The position numbers and the translations under genes were made by a program. From contig NZ_MOAL01000004.1 in the NCBI RefSeq assembly GCF_003731765.1, positions 1,364,001 through 1,428,000 of the forward strand: 64,000 nt of DNA, in the 5' to 3' direction. The stretch is from Pseudomonas chlororaphis (GTDB lineage: Bacteria; Pseudomonadota; Gammaproteobacteria; Pseudomonadales; Pseudomonadaceae). Shown here piece by piece: positions 15,923 through 22,776 of this stretch (position 1 is its first letter; each line of letters starts with the position of its first letter). The notes beneath the pieces were generated by a model. The model worked only from the letters and a program-made list of their open reading frames with translations. It did no database searches and had not been told where the DNA came from.

Positions 15923-16921
15923 ATGCTTGGCATGCGCGACTTTCCCCACGATATCGACCTGGCAGCGTTCTGGGACTCGGAACCTGGTGACGACATTCAC
16001 GATGAGCCGGCCAGCGCTGCCCTGATCGCCGAGATCGAGGCCGACCTGGGCTACCGCCTGCCGCCGTCCTACGTGGCGTTTATGCAGCGCCACAATGGCG
16101 GCCGGCCGACCCTCAGTTGCTGCCCGGTGGACGATGGCACCAGTTGGTCCGAGGACCATTGCGCGATCGACTGTTTCCTCAGCATCGGTCGGCGCCGCAC
16201 CTACTCCCTGGGCGGCGAGTTCGGCAGCCGCTTCATGATCGAAGAGTGGGGCTACCCGGACCTCGGCGTGTACATCTGCAGTTGCCCGTCGGCGGGCCAC
16301 GACATGATCGCCCTCGACTACCGGGCCTGTGGCACCGAGGGCGAGCCGCAGGTGGTTCACGTCGACCAGGAAGGCGACTATCGGGTGACCTTCCTGGCCC
16401 AGGACTTTGCCAGCTTTGTCCGCAGCCTGGTGTCCCCCGAGGTCTACGACACCTCCGAGCAGGACTTCCTCGATGACCAGGCGATGATTGCCGACGCGCC
16501 GTTCTCCGAACCCCTGGCCGAGTTGCTGGAGCACTTTGCCCCGGTCCCCGACCTTGGCGCGCGCATCCGTGTGATTTCGCAGCAGATCCTCGAAGACAAA
16601 CGCTACTTCGCCCTGCACGCCGACCCGCTGTCGCACCTGCTCTACGACCTGCAGTTCTGGCTCTACCAGAACCGCCACGGCGCCACCCGAGGCGAGGATT
16701 ATCTGGCCGCCTACAGCGCCTTGATCGCCTTCGGCCAAGGCTTTGGCACCGGCGGTTATGCCCCCGGGTTCATCACCGACTGGTTCCAGGCCCGGGTCGA
16801 TGCCGGCCAGTTGCAGGAGCAGGACGGCGCCTTTGTTTTCAACCCCGCCTTCACTGCGCAACTGCTGGAACGGCTCAAGGATTTTCCACCCGCCACGGCC
16901 TTGAATGAGGAGCGTCCATGA
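15923..16921 (+). CDS. SMI1/KNR4-family protein with long C-terminal extension
   Basis: 332 residues. Residues about 25-175 match the SMI1/KNR4 fold: IAEIEADLGYRLPPSYVAFM, then HNGGRPT, with FMIEEWGYPDLGVYIC later. This superfamily is common among immunity proteins of polymorphic toxins. The C-terminal 150 residues are helical and unassigned. An alternative ATG lies at 15932. There is no toxin gene nearby, and the gene overlaps the Nudix gene by four bases (ATGA), so a housekeeping role linked to that enzyme is as likely as immunity. Confidence 0.75.
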   Translation: MLGMRDFPHDIDLAAFWDSEPGDDIHDEPASAALIAEIEADLGYRLPPSYVAFMQRHNGGRPTLSCCPVDDGTSWSEDHCAIDCFLSIGRRRTYSLGGEFGSRFMIEEWGYPDLGVYICSCPSAGHDMIALDYRACGTEGEPQVVHVDQEGDYRVTFLAQDFASFVRSLVSPEVYDTSEQDFLDDQAMIADAPFSEPLAELLEHFAPVPDLGARIRVISQQILEDKRYFALHADPLSHLLYDLQFWLYQNRHGATRGEDYLAAYSALIAFGQGFGTGGYAPGFITDWFQARVDAGQLQEQDGAFVFNPAFTAQLLERLKDFPPATALNEERP

Positions 16922-17763
16922 GTGCCAGCCCGGTCCGCATCACTGCTGAAGAAACCCTCTCGACCAACTGGTACATCCTGAAGAAATACAGCTTCGACCT
17001 GCGCCGTCGCGATGGCCGCTGGCAGGCCCAGCAGCGCGAGGTCTACGACCGCGGCAACGGCGCCACCATCCTGCTCTACAACCTGGAGCAGCGTACGGTG
17101 TTGCTGACCCGGCAATTCCGCATGCCAGCCTTCGTCAACGACCACAGCGGCTACCTGATCGAGGCCGCCGCCGGCCTGCTGGACAACGCCGGCCCCGAGC
17201 AGCGCATTCGCCAGGAAGCCGAAGAAGAGACCGGCTACCGGGTGGGTGAGGTTCGGCAGATCTATGCCGCGTTCATGAGCCCGGGCTCGGTCACCGAGCG
17301 CATCCACTTCTTTATCGGCCAATACCGGCCCGGCGATCGCATCGGCAGCGGCGGTGGCCTGGAAGAAGAGGGCGAGGACATCGAAGTGCTGGAGCTGGGG
17401 TTCGAACAGGCCCTGGCCATGGTCGAGGCCGGGGAGATTGTCGATGGCAAGACCATCATGCTCCTGCAATACCTGGCGCTGAACCTGCTGCCACGCAGCC
17501 GTCTGCTGCTGTTGCTGGGCCCTGAAGTGTCGACGCTGGCGTCGTGGACGGCCGGGCTGTTCGCGGCCGGGCATGTGGCACTGAGTGCGCCGTCGTTACC
17601 GGACGCGGCATTCCAGGCCAATGCCCAGCGCCTGCTGCAACGCTGCGATGGCCTGCTGCGCAGCGACGGACCGTGTGCCCAGGCCGATGCGTTGGTGGCC
17701 ATGGCCCTGCGCCTGGGGGTGCCGGTCTACCGCAGCCTGGCCGAGGTGCCGCCAGCGCCTTAG
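16918..17763 (+). CDS. NudK-like Nudix hydrolase with C-terminal extra domain
   Basis: 281 residues. Residues 1-190 resemble GDP-mannose pyrophosphatase NudK: YNLEQRTVLLTRQFRMPAF, the Nudix helix ending IRQEAEEETGYRVG, and FMSPGSVTERIHFF. Such enzymes cleave nucleoside diphosphate sugars with Mg2+. The remaining 90 residues begin LLLLGPEVSTLASWTAGLFA and contain CDGLLRSDGPCAQADALVAMA. They resemble a small Rossmann-like domain of the nucleoside deoxyribosyltransferase/DUF4406 type. This fusion is the unusual feature. It is cotranscribed with the SMI1/KNR4-like gene through an ATGA overlap. Confidence 0.82.
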   Translation: MSASPVRITAEETLSTNWYILKKYSFDLRRRDGRWQAQQREVYDRGNGATILLYNLEQRTVLLTRQFRMPAFVNDHSGYLIEAAAGLLDNAGPEQRIRQEAEEETGYRVGEVRQIYAAFMSPGSVTERIHFFIGQYRPGDRIGSGGGLEEEGEDIEVLELGFEQALAMVEAGEIVDGKTIMLLQYLALNLLPRSRLLLLLGPEVSTLASWTAGLFAAGHVALSAPSLPDAAFQANAQRLLQRCDGLLRSDGPCAQADALVAMALRLGVPVYRSLAEVPPAP

Positions 17764-17792
17764 GGCCACTCGGTTACGCGAAGTTGAACCCC

Positions 17793-19205
17793 TCAGGGCA
17801 GGTGATCGGCGGCGAAGTCAGCCTCTGATCGCGCCTTCAGGCGCCCCTTGCGACAGGCGTATTGGAAGCGTTCGAAATCCTGCTCATTTTGCTGGGCACA
17901 GGCTTGGGCGTACTTCCATAGCGCGTCGGCCAGGGTCTGGCTTTTGCCGATGTAGCCACTGATCTGCGCCGCATTCCCCGAGGCCTTGGCATGGGCGCGG
18001 GCCAAGGCTCGGCCGCAAACCCGGGCGTAGGCGGCAAAGGTGTCGGCGTCGAAGGTTTCCAGCTCCGCCGAGACTTTCATGTCGCGCAGTTGGCGCACAT
18101 AGAAGTGCCGGCCGCTGGGGCCGGTGGTCCAGCCGAGGAACAGGTCGCTGGCGGCTTGCATCAGGCGCTGGCCCTCCACCACGCGCTGGCCGTTGTGACG
18201 CAGGCGTGACTTGCCGCGCACGTAGTCGGCGAGCACCGAACGCCGGGCTTCCTTGAACTGCAGGAACAGCGGGCGTTCCTGGCTGTCGGTCAGCAGCGCC
18301 ACCAGGCAGCGGGTGCCGACGCTGCCCACGCCCACCACCTTGAACGCCAGGTCCTGGGCCTCGAAGCGCGCCAGCAGGGCTCGGCGATCGGCCTGCAAGG
18401 TGTTGCGGTAGTCGCCCATCAAGGTGTCGTACAGCGGCCGCCAGTCTTCCAGGCGCATCCAGTCGTCATCGGCGTCGAGCAGGCTGGTGGTGGTGTGCAG
18501 GTGGAAGATTTCCGGCAGGTCGTCGCGAATCAGCAAGTTGCCCCGAGCATCGCGTTCGCTGATCTTGGGCAGCAGTTCGGCGTGGGTGCGACGTGCTGCT
18601 TTGTCCATGGCGCGCTGCACGTGTTCAACGATGTTGCTGTTGTTTTGCGCCTGCTCCAGCAGGTCCTCGTAGGTCAGGGCGTCGTACCAGATATCCAGGG
18701 CGCTCTGTTCGGCGCAGTGGGCCATGCTGCGCTGATAGGCGCCCACCAACTGGCGGCACACCTCTTCTTCGACGCTGGCGCCGTGGCGCAGGTCGCGGGT
18801 GGCCACCAGGAAGCTCGCCACCAGGCGTTTCAGGTCCCACTCCCAAGGGCCGGGGTGGACCTCGTCGAAGTCATTGACGCTGAACAGCAGGTTGCGTTCC
18901 GGGGTGGCAAAGCCACCGAAGTTCATCAGGTGGCAATCGCCGCAAATGGTCGAGACCAGGCCCATGTTCGGGGTGCCGGCCAGGTCGTGGGCCTGGAGCA
19001 GGGCATTGCCGCGGTAGAAGGTGAAGGGCGACACCAGCATGCGCCCGTAGCGCAGTTCCACCAGGGCCCGGACCCGCCCCTGGCTGGAGGCTTCGATCAA
19101 GGGCAAGGGATCGCGCCGGGTCTGACCGACCTCGGCCTGAGTGCTGCGGGGGCAATGCTTGCGGGCATCCTTGCCCTGTTTGAGGCGTTCTTTGACGGTG
19201 CTCAT
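17793..19205 (-). CDS. DUF2252 family protein
   Basis: 470 residues from ATG 19205 (MSTVKERLKQGKDARKHCPR), which has GAAGAG upstream; the longer open frame is upstream noncoding DNA. The DUF2252 hallmarks are present: PFTFYRGNALLQAHDL, GDCHLMNFGGF, FSVNDFDEVHPGPWEWDLKR and VGVGSVGTRCLVALL. The family has an aminoglycoside-phosphotransferase/kinase-like core; GDCHxxNFG and NDFDE would be the catalytic and metal loops. Cellular function is not established. It is a cytoplasmic single gene, possibly read together with nothing else, since 125 bases separate it from the upstream LysR gene end. Confidence 0.85.
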   Translation of the reverse strand: MSTVKERLKQGKDARKHCPRSTQAEVGQTRRDPLPLIEASSQGRVRALVELRYGRMLVSPFTFYRGNALLQAHDLAGTPNMGLVSTICGDCHLMNFGGFATPERNLLFSVNDFDEVHPGPWEWDLKRLVASFLVATRDLRHGASVEEEVCRQLVGAYQRSMAHCAEQSALDIWYDALTYEDLLEQAQNNSNIVEHVQRAMDKAARRTHAELLPKISERDARGNLLIRDDLPEIFHLHTTTSLLDADDDWMRLEDWRPLYDTLMGDYRNTLQADRRALLARFEAQDLAFKVVGVGSVGTRCLVALLTDSQERPLFLQFKEARRSVLADYVRGKSRLRHNGQRVVEGQRLMQAASDLFLGWTTGPSGRHFYVRQLRDMKVSAELETFDADTFAAYARVCGRALARAHAKASGNAAQISGYIGKSQTLADALWKYAQACAQQNEQDFERFQYACRKGRLKARSEADFAADHLP

Positions 19206-19330
19206 CAGGTCTCTTCGGTGGTGGTAGAGGGCGGCGACGGCAGCCTTTGAGCAGGGCGCTCGCGGTGCTGAAACGCTAGCAGGGATTGGTGCATTCGCCA
19301 GCGCGCCGCAAGGGGCCGAGGACGCGTCGT

Positions 19331-20191
19331 TCAGGGCTGGCGTTCCAGGCTGTCGGTGATCAACTCGGCGAGCAACTCGACCACGGCCGGCGGTTGCTCC
19401 AGCCCTCGGTGCAGCACGTAACCCAGGCTCGGCAAGGGCGGCAGGTGTTCGAGTACCTGCAGGTGCGCGGGCAGGCCGATGCGGCTGCGCAAGGTCACGC
19501 CCAGGCCCGCAGCCACGGCGGCCCATAACCCGCCGACACTGGGGCTGGTCAGAGCGATACGCCACGGCTGCTGCGCCTGGTCCAAGGCGTGCAAGGCCAA
19601 GGTGCGCAGCACGCAGGGCGCTTCGAACAGCACCAGCGGCAGTGGCTGGTCAGTCGGCGCGCCGGGCTGCTCGCGGCTGCCGATCCAGTGCAGGGCGGTG
19701 CGGCCGATGGCTGTTGAATAGGCGGTGTTCACACCGCTGTCCCAGGCCAGGGCCAGGTCCAGGCGGTTGCCCTCGATCAGGCTCAACAGTTCGCCATTGC
19801 GGGCAATCCGCACCTCCAGGTTGACCAACGGGTGGATCCGCGTGAAGCGCCGCAGAATGTCGCTCAGCAGGTGCTCGGCAAAGTCCTCCTGCAGGCCCAG
19901 GCGCACTGTGCCCTGTTGCCGGGTCTGTTGCAGGCTGGCGAAGACCTCGTCATTCAGCGCCAGCAATCGCCGGGCGTGGCTCAACAGGGCCTCGCCCAGG
20001 GCGGTCAGCACCAGGCCGCGTCCGGCCTTGACCAGTAACGGATGGCCCACGTGTTCCTCCAGCTTTTTCAACTGCGCACTGACCGCCGAGGTGGAGCGCC
20101 CCAGGCGCTCGGCGGCCTTGGCAAAACTGTTGTATTCGACACCGGTGACAAAGGTGCGCAAGACGTCGAGGTCAAAGGTCGGGCGGCGCAT
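19331..20191 (-). CDS. LysR-family transcriptional regulator
   Basis: 286 residues. The N-terminal helix-turn-helix (residues 6-65) reads FDLDVLRTFVTGVEYNSFAK and RLGRSTSAVSAQLKKLEEHV, typical of LysR. The C-terminal effector domain begins around residue 90. It is divergent from the tautomerase gene, with about 107 bases between the starts, the usual geometry for a LysR regulator and its target. The effector is unknown. Confidence 0.9.
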   Translation of the reverse strand: MRRPTFDLDVLRTFVTGVEYNSFAKAAERLGRSTSAVSAQLKKLEEHVGHPLLVKAGRGLVLTALGEALLSHARRLLALNDEVFASLQQTRQQGTVRLGLQEDFAEHLLSDILRRFTRIHPLVNLEVRIARNGELLSLIEGNRLDLALAWDSGVNTAYSTAIGRTALHWIGSREQPGAPTDQPLPLVLFEAPCVLRTLALHALDQAQQPWRIALTSPSVGGLWAAVAAGLGVTLRSRIGLPAHLQVLEHLPPLPSLGYVLHRGLEQPPAVVELLAELITDSLERQP

Positions 20192-20206
20192 GGGAATCGT
20201 CCACTT

Positions 20207-20219
20207 ATTCGGGATTAAT
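20207..20219. promoter_or_regulatory. Possible LysR operator in the divergent promoter
   Basis: ATTCGGGATTAAT has the ATT-N7-AAT dyad of LysR-type boxes and lies 15 bases ahead of the LysR start, between the two divergent genes. A second ATTCGGG occurs about 30 bases further on. This is an inference from pattern and place. Confidence 0.3.
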
Positions 20220-20298
20220 GGCGGAGGATTATCTGATATTCGGGAACGTATGCGCTTGTTAGTTTTGCCAGGCCCTTAACCGATGCCGGAGCCTTGCC

Positions 20299-20676
20299 AT
20301 GCCTTTTGCCCGTATTTCCCTGCACCGCGGCCAGTCCGATGATTACCTTGCACGCCTGTCCCGGGGCGTCCACGAGGCCCTGGTGGAGGCCTTTGAAGTG
20401 CCGCCCGATGATTGCTTCCAGGTGATTCACCAGCACGCGCCCGGGGAGTTGATCTACCACCGGCACTACCTGGGCGGGCCGAGGAGCGATGACTTTGTGC
20501 TGATCGCCATTACCGCCGGCCGGCCACGCAGCCATGCCACTCGCCAGCGTTTTTACCAGCAGTTGGTGCAACGTCTGCAGCAGGCCCTGAACCTCGATCC
20601 GGAGGACGTGATGATCGTGATCAATACCACCGAGGCCCAGGAGTGGTCCTTTGGCGGCGGGCGCGCAAACCTGTGA
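20299..20676 (+). CDS. Tautomerase-superfamily protein
   Basis: 125 residues. The start is MPFARISLHRG, so removal of Met would leave the catalytic N-terminal proline of this superfamily. DPEDVMIVINTTEAQEWSFG near the C-terminus is the matching beta-alpha-beta element. The length, twice that of 4-oxalocrotonate tautomerase, fits the malonate semialdehyde decarboxylase/cis-CaaD-like group. Substrate unknown. The divergent LysR gene probably controls it. Confidence 0.85.
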   Translation: MPFARISLHRGQSDDYLARLSRGVHEALVEAFEVPPDDCFQVIHQHAPGELIYHRHYLGGPRSDDFVLIAITAGRPRSHATRQRFYQQLVQRLQQALNLDPEDVMIVINTTEAQEWSFGGGRANL

Positions 20677-20731
20677 AGTGGCGAGGGCCCAGGTCGGGCA
20701 TCCCGGAAGTACCCTGAAATAATTTGGAACC

Positions 20732-20748
20732 TTAAGGAAAATCCTTAA
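20732..20748. promoter_or_regulatory. Palindrome in AT-rich region before the chemosensory operon
   Basis: TTAAGGA AAA TCCTTAA, perfect 7-bp arms with a T/A-rich flank (AAAAAATCC after it). The 278-base gap from 20677 to 20954 is clearly more AT-rich than its surroundings and must hold the operon promoter. I could not identify convincing sigma-28 or sigma-54 elements. The palindrome may be an operator or a weak terminator of the tautomerase gene. Confidence 0.35.
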
Positions 20749-20954
20749 AAAATCCGGTTTTTTCCAGTCAGATCGATTCTTTTAAAGCCACCATTTTGTC
20801 GGGTGACCGTCGGATTAAATTGACTCATTGGTTAGCTTTGTCGTGCTAATGGACTGTGTGTTTTGAGTCTGACTGGGCGGTCGGATTAAGGGTTTTCCTT
20901 ATATTGATCGCAAAATGCCATCGGTAGTATCGCGCCCTTCGAGTAAGGCAGCGG

Positions 20955-22049
20955 ATGCAGGCAATGGGGATCTATCTAGGAGTTTGGTCGGGACTTGCGC
21001 TCTGTGTGGCGGGGCTGTTGCTGGGCTCGGACACTCTGATGATAGTCGCGTTACTTCTGGTCGCCACCTTGCTGATTGGCCTGCGCCCACGCCAAGCCCA
21101 GCGCTCCGAGCCCGCCCTCAGTTCCCCGGCCGCCGCCCGTGCCGAGCAGGACCCGGCGTTGCAGAACCTGTTGCAAGCCGTGGCACCGAACTGGAGCGAC
21201 AGCCTGGGCCGTACCCGGGAGTTGCTGCAAGGCAACATCGCTGCGCTGTTCGAGAGTTTCCAGCGCATCACCACTCGCCTGGACGGCACCCTCAGCAACT
21301 CCGAAGGCATTCTGGGCAGCAACGGCGTCGGCGAGAGCCTGCGTGATGCCAACCAGCGCCTGCATGATGTCAGCCAATCCTTCCAGACCAGCAGCCAGCG
21401 CCAGCAAGAGCTGCTGGGCACCATCAGCCACCTCGACAGCTACACCAGCCAGTTGCAGCAGATGGCCAAGCGGGTCCAGGACATCGCCAGCCAGACCAAC
21501 CTGCTGGCCCTCAACGCCGCCATCGAGGCCGCCCGCGCCGGAGAATACGGCCGCGGCTTTTCCGTGGTCGCCGACGAAGTGCGCAAGCTCTCCAGCCTCT
21601 CGGCGGAAACCGGGCAGGGCATGGACGCCAAGGTCAGCGAGATCAACCACGCGATCCAGAGCACCATCGCCGCCGCGGCGGAACTGGGCAGCAGCGAGCA
21701 GAACAACCTGGATTTCCTCAACCAGTCGGTGACCGAAGTCATGGCCCGCCTGGGGGACAACCTCAATCAATTGTCCGCCGCGTCCGGCGCCTTGCAGCGC
21801 GACGCCCGCGACACCCAGCAAGACATTCAGGCGGTGATGGTCAGCCTGCAGTTCCAGGACCGTACCGACCAGATGCTCGACCACGTTCAGGTGGACCTGC
21901 AGCAGTTGCTCGATGCCATGGCCGAACAGGCGCCGAGCCTGCAGGACCCCAAGGCCTGGCTCGAGCGTCTGCGCCAACGCTTTACCACCGATGAAGAACG
22001 CCACGGCCAGGCCCCCAGTGCGGCGGCCAGCGAAGTGACGTTTTTCTGA
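20955..22049 (+). CDS. Receptor-like chemotaxis protein without sensor domain, CheZ-like motif
   Basis: 364 residues. Two adjacent hydrophobic segments at residues 5-24 and 28-43 anchor it with no periplasmic domain between them. The signalling hairpin is complete: RVQDIASQTNLLALNAAIEA through GFSVVADEVRKLSS at residues 174-213. After it, residues 297-310 read SLQFQDRTDQMLDH, in which D302 and Q306 reproduce the DxxxQ pair of the CheY phosphatase CheZ. There is no HAMP and no CheR-docking pentapeptide. It is the first gene of the nine-gene operon, directly before cheY. It may relay an internal signal, and the motif raises the possibility of a phosphatase function. Confidence 0.8.
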   Translation: MQAMGIYLGVWSGLALCVAGLLLGSDTLMIVALLLVATLLIGLRPRQAQRSEPALSSPAAARAEQDPALQNLLQAVAPNWSDSLGRTRELLQGNIAALFESFQRITTRLDGTLSNSEGILGSNGVGESLRDANQRLHDVSQSFQTSSQRQQELLGTISHLDSYTSQLQQMAKRVQDIASQTNLLALNAAIEAARAGEYGRGFSVVADEVRKLSSLSAETGQGMDAKVSEINHAIQSTIAAAAELGSSEQNNLDFLNQSVTEVMARLGDNLNQLSAASGALQRDARDTQQDIQAVMVSLQFQDRTDQMLDHVQVDLQQLLDAMAEQAPSLQDPKAWLERLRQRFTTDEERHGQAPSAAASEVTFF

Positions 22050-22085
22050 GGCCCGGATTCAACCTTCAGTTCCAGGGAGTGACAC

Positions 22086-22451
22086 ATGGCCAAGACCATT
22101 CTGATCGTCGACGACTCAATGTCGATGCGCCAACTCGTGAAAATGACCCTGACCGGCGCCGGTCACCAAGTGATCGAGGCCTGCGACGGCCGCGATGCCC
22201 TGGCCAAGCTCGACGGGCGCAAGGTCAACCTGATCATCAGCGACGTCAACATGCCCAACCTCGATGGCATCGGCCTGGTGAAAGCGGTCAAGGCGCGCAA
22301 CGAATACCGCTTCACGCCGATCGTCATGCTCACCACTGAAAGCGAACAATCGAAAAAGGCCGAAGGCCAGGCCGCCGGTGCCCGGGCCTGGATCGTCAAG
22401 CCGTTCCAGCCCCAGCAGTTGCTGGCGGCGGTCGAAAAGCTGCTGGGCTAG
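22086..22451 (+). CDS. cheY: Chemotaxis response regulator CheY
   Basis: 121 residues, a stand-alone receiver domain. The acidic pair D9-D10, phosphoacceptor D53 (IISDVNMPN), T83 and K105 (WIVKPFQ) are all in place. No output domain. It receives phosphate from the CheA of this operon. Its output target is unknown; it need not be the flagellar motor, as second chemosensory systems often act elsewhere. A good GGAGTGACAC precedes the start. The STAS gene begins four bases after the stop. Confidence 0.95.
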   Translation: MAKTILIVDDSMSMRQLVKMTLTGAGHQVIEACDGRDALAKLDGRKVNLIISDVNMPNLDGIGLVKAVKARNEYRFTPIVMLTTESEQSKKAEGQAAGARAWIVKPFQPQQLLAAVEKLLG

Positions 22452-22455
22452 GCCC

Positions 22456-22773
22456 GTGTTCACCCTCACGCCTTCGGCGTTCGACGGCCCGGCGCGGTTG
22501 CAGGTGACGGGCGACTTGACCATTTACCAGGTGGCCGAGGCCCGGGCCGAGCTGCTGCAGTGGCTGCCGTTCGACGCCCCGGCGTGGCAACTGGACCTGA
22601 GCGCGGTGGAGGAATTCGACAGCGCCGGTGCCCAGTTGCTGCTGGCCTTGCAGCGCGCCCTGGGGCAGAGCGGCAGCCCGGTGCGGGTGGTCGCTTGCGC
22701 GGCCAACGTGGCCGAGCTGATCGAGCTGCTGCGCCTGGAATCCTTGTACCCCGAAGTACCAACCGAGGATTGA
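22456..22773 (+). CDS. STAS-domain protein of the chemosensory operon
   Basis: 105 residues from a GTG at 22456, four bases after cheY. The STAS fold (anti-sigma-factor antagonist type) is seen in WQLDLSAVEEFDSAGAQLLL; the DSAG serine is the phosphorylation site in SpoIIAA-like proteins. Cytoplasmic. It sits between cheY and cheA, four bases from each, so it is part of the same translational unit. Generic pipelines tend to call this MlaB, which the context contradicts. No partner kinase (RsbW-type) is present in the window. Confidence 0.85.
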   Translation: MFTLTPSAFDGPARLQVTGDLTIYQVAEARAELLQWLPFDAPAWQLDLSAVEEFDSAGAQLLLALQRALGQSGSPVRVVACAANVAELIELLRLESLYPEVPTED

Positions 22774-22776
22774 GCG

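Noticed and set aside
15923..17763. SMI1/KNR4-like gene as immunity gene of a polymorphic toxin system
   Set aside because: No toxin, VgrG, Rhs or CDI gene is in the vicinity, and it is translationally coupled to a metabolic Nudix gene.
22456..22773. STAS protein as phospholipid-transport subunit MlaB
   Set aside because: No mla genes nearby; the gene is embedded between cheY and cheA with four-base gaps.
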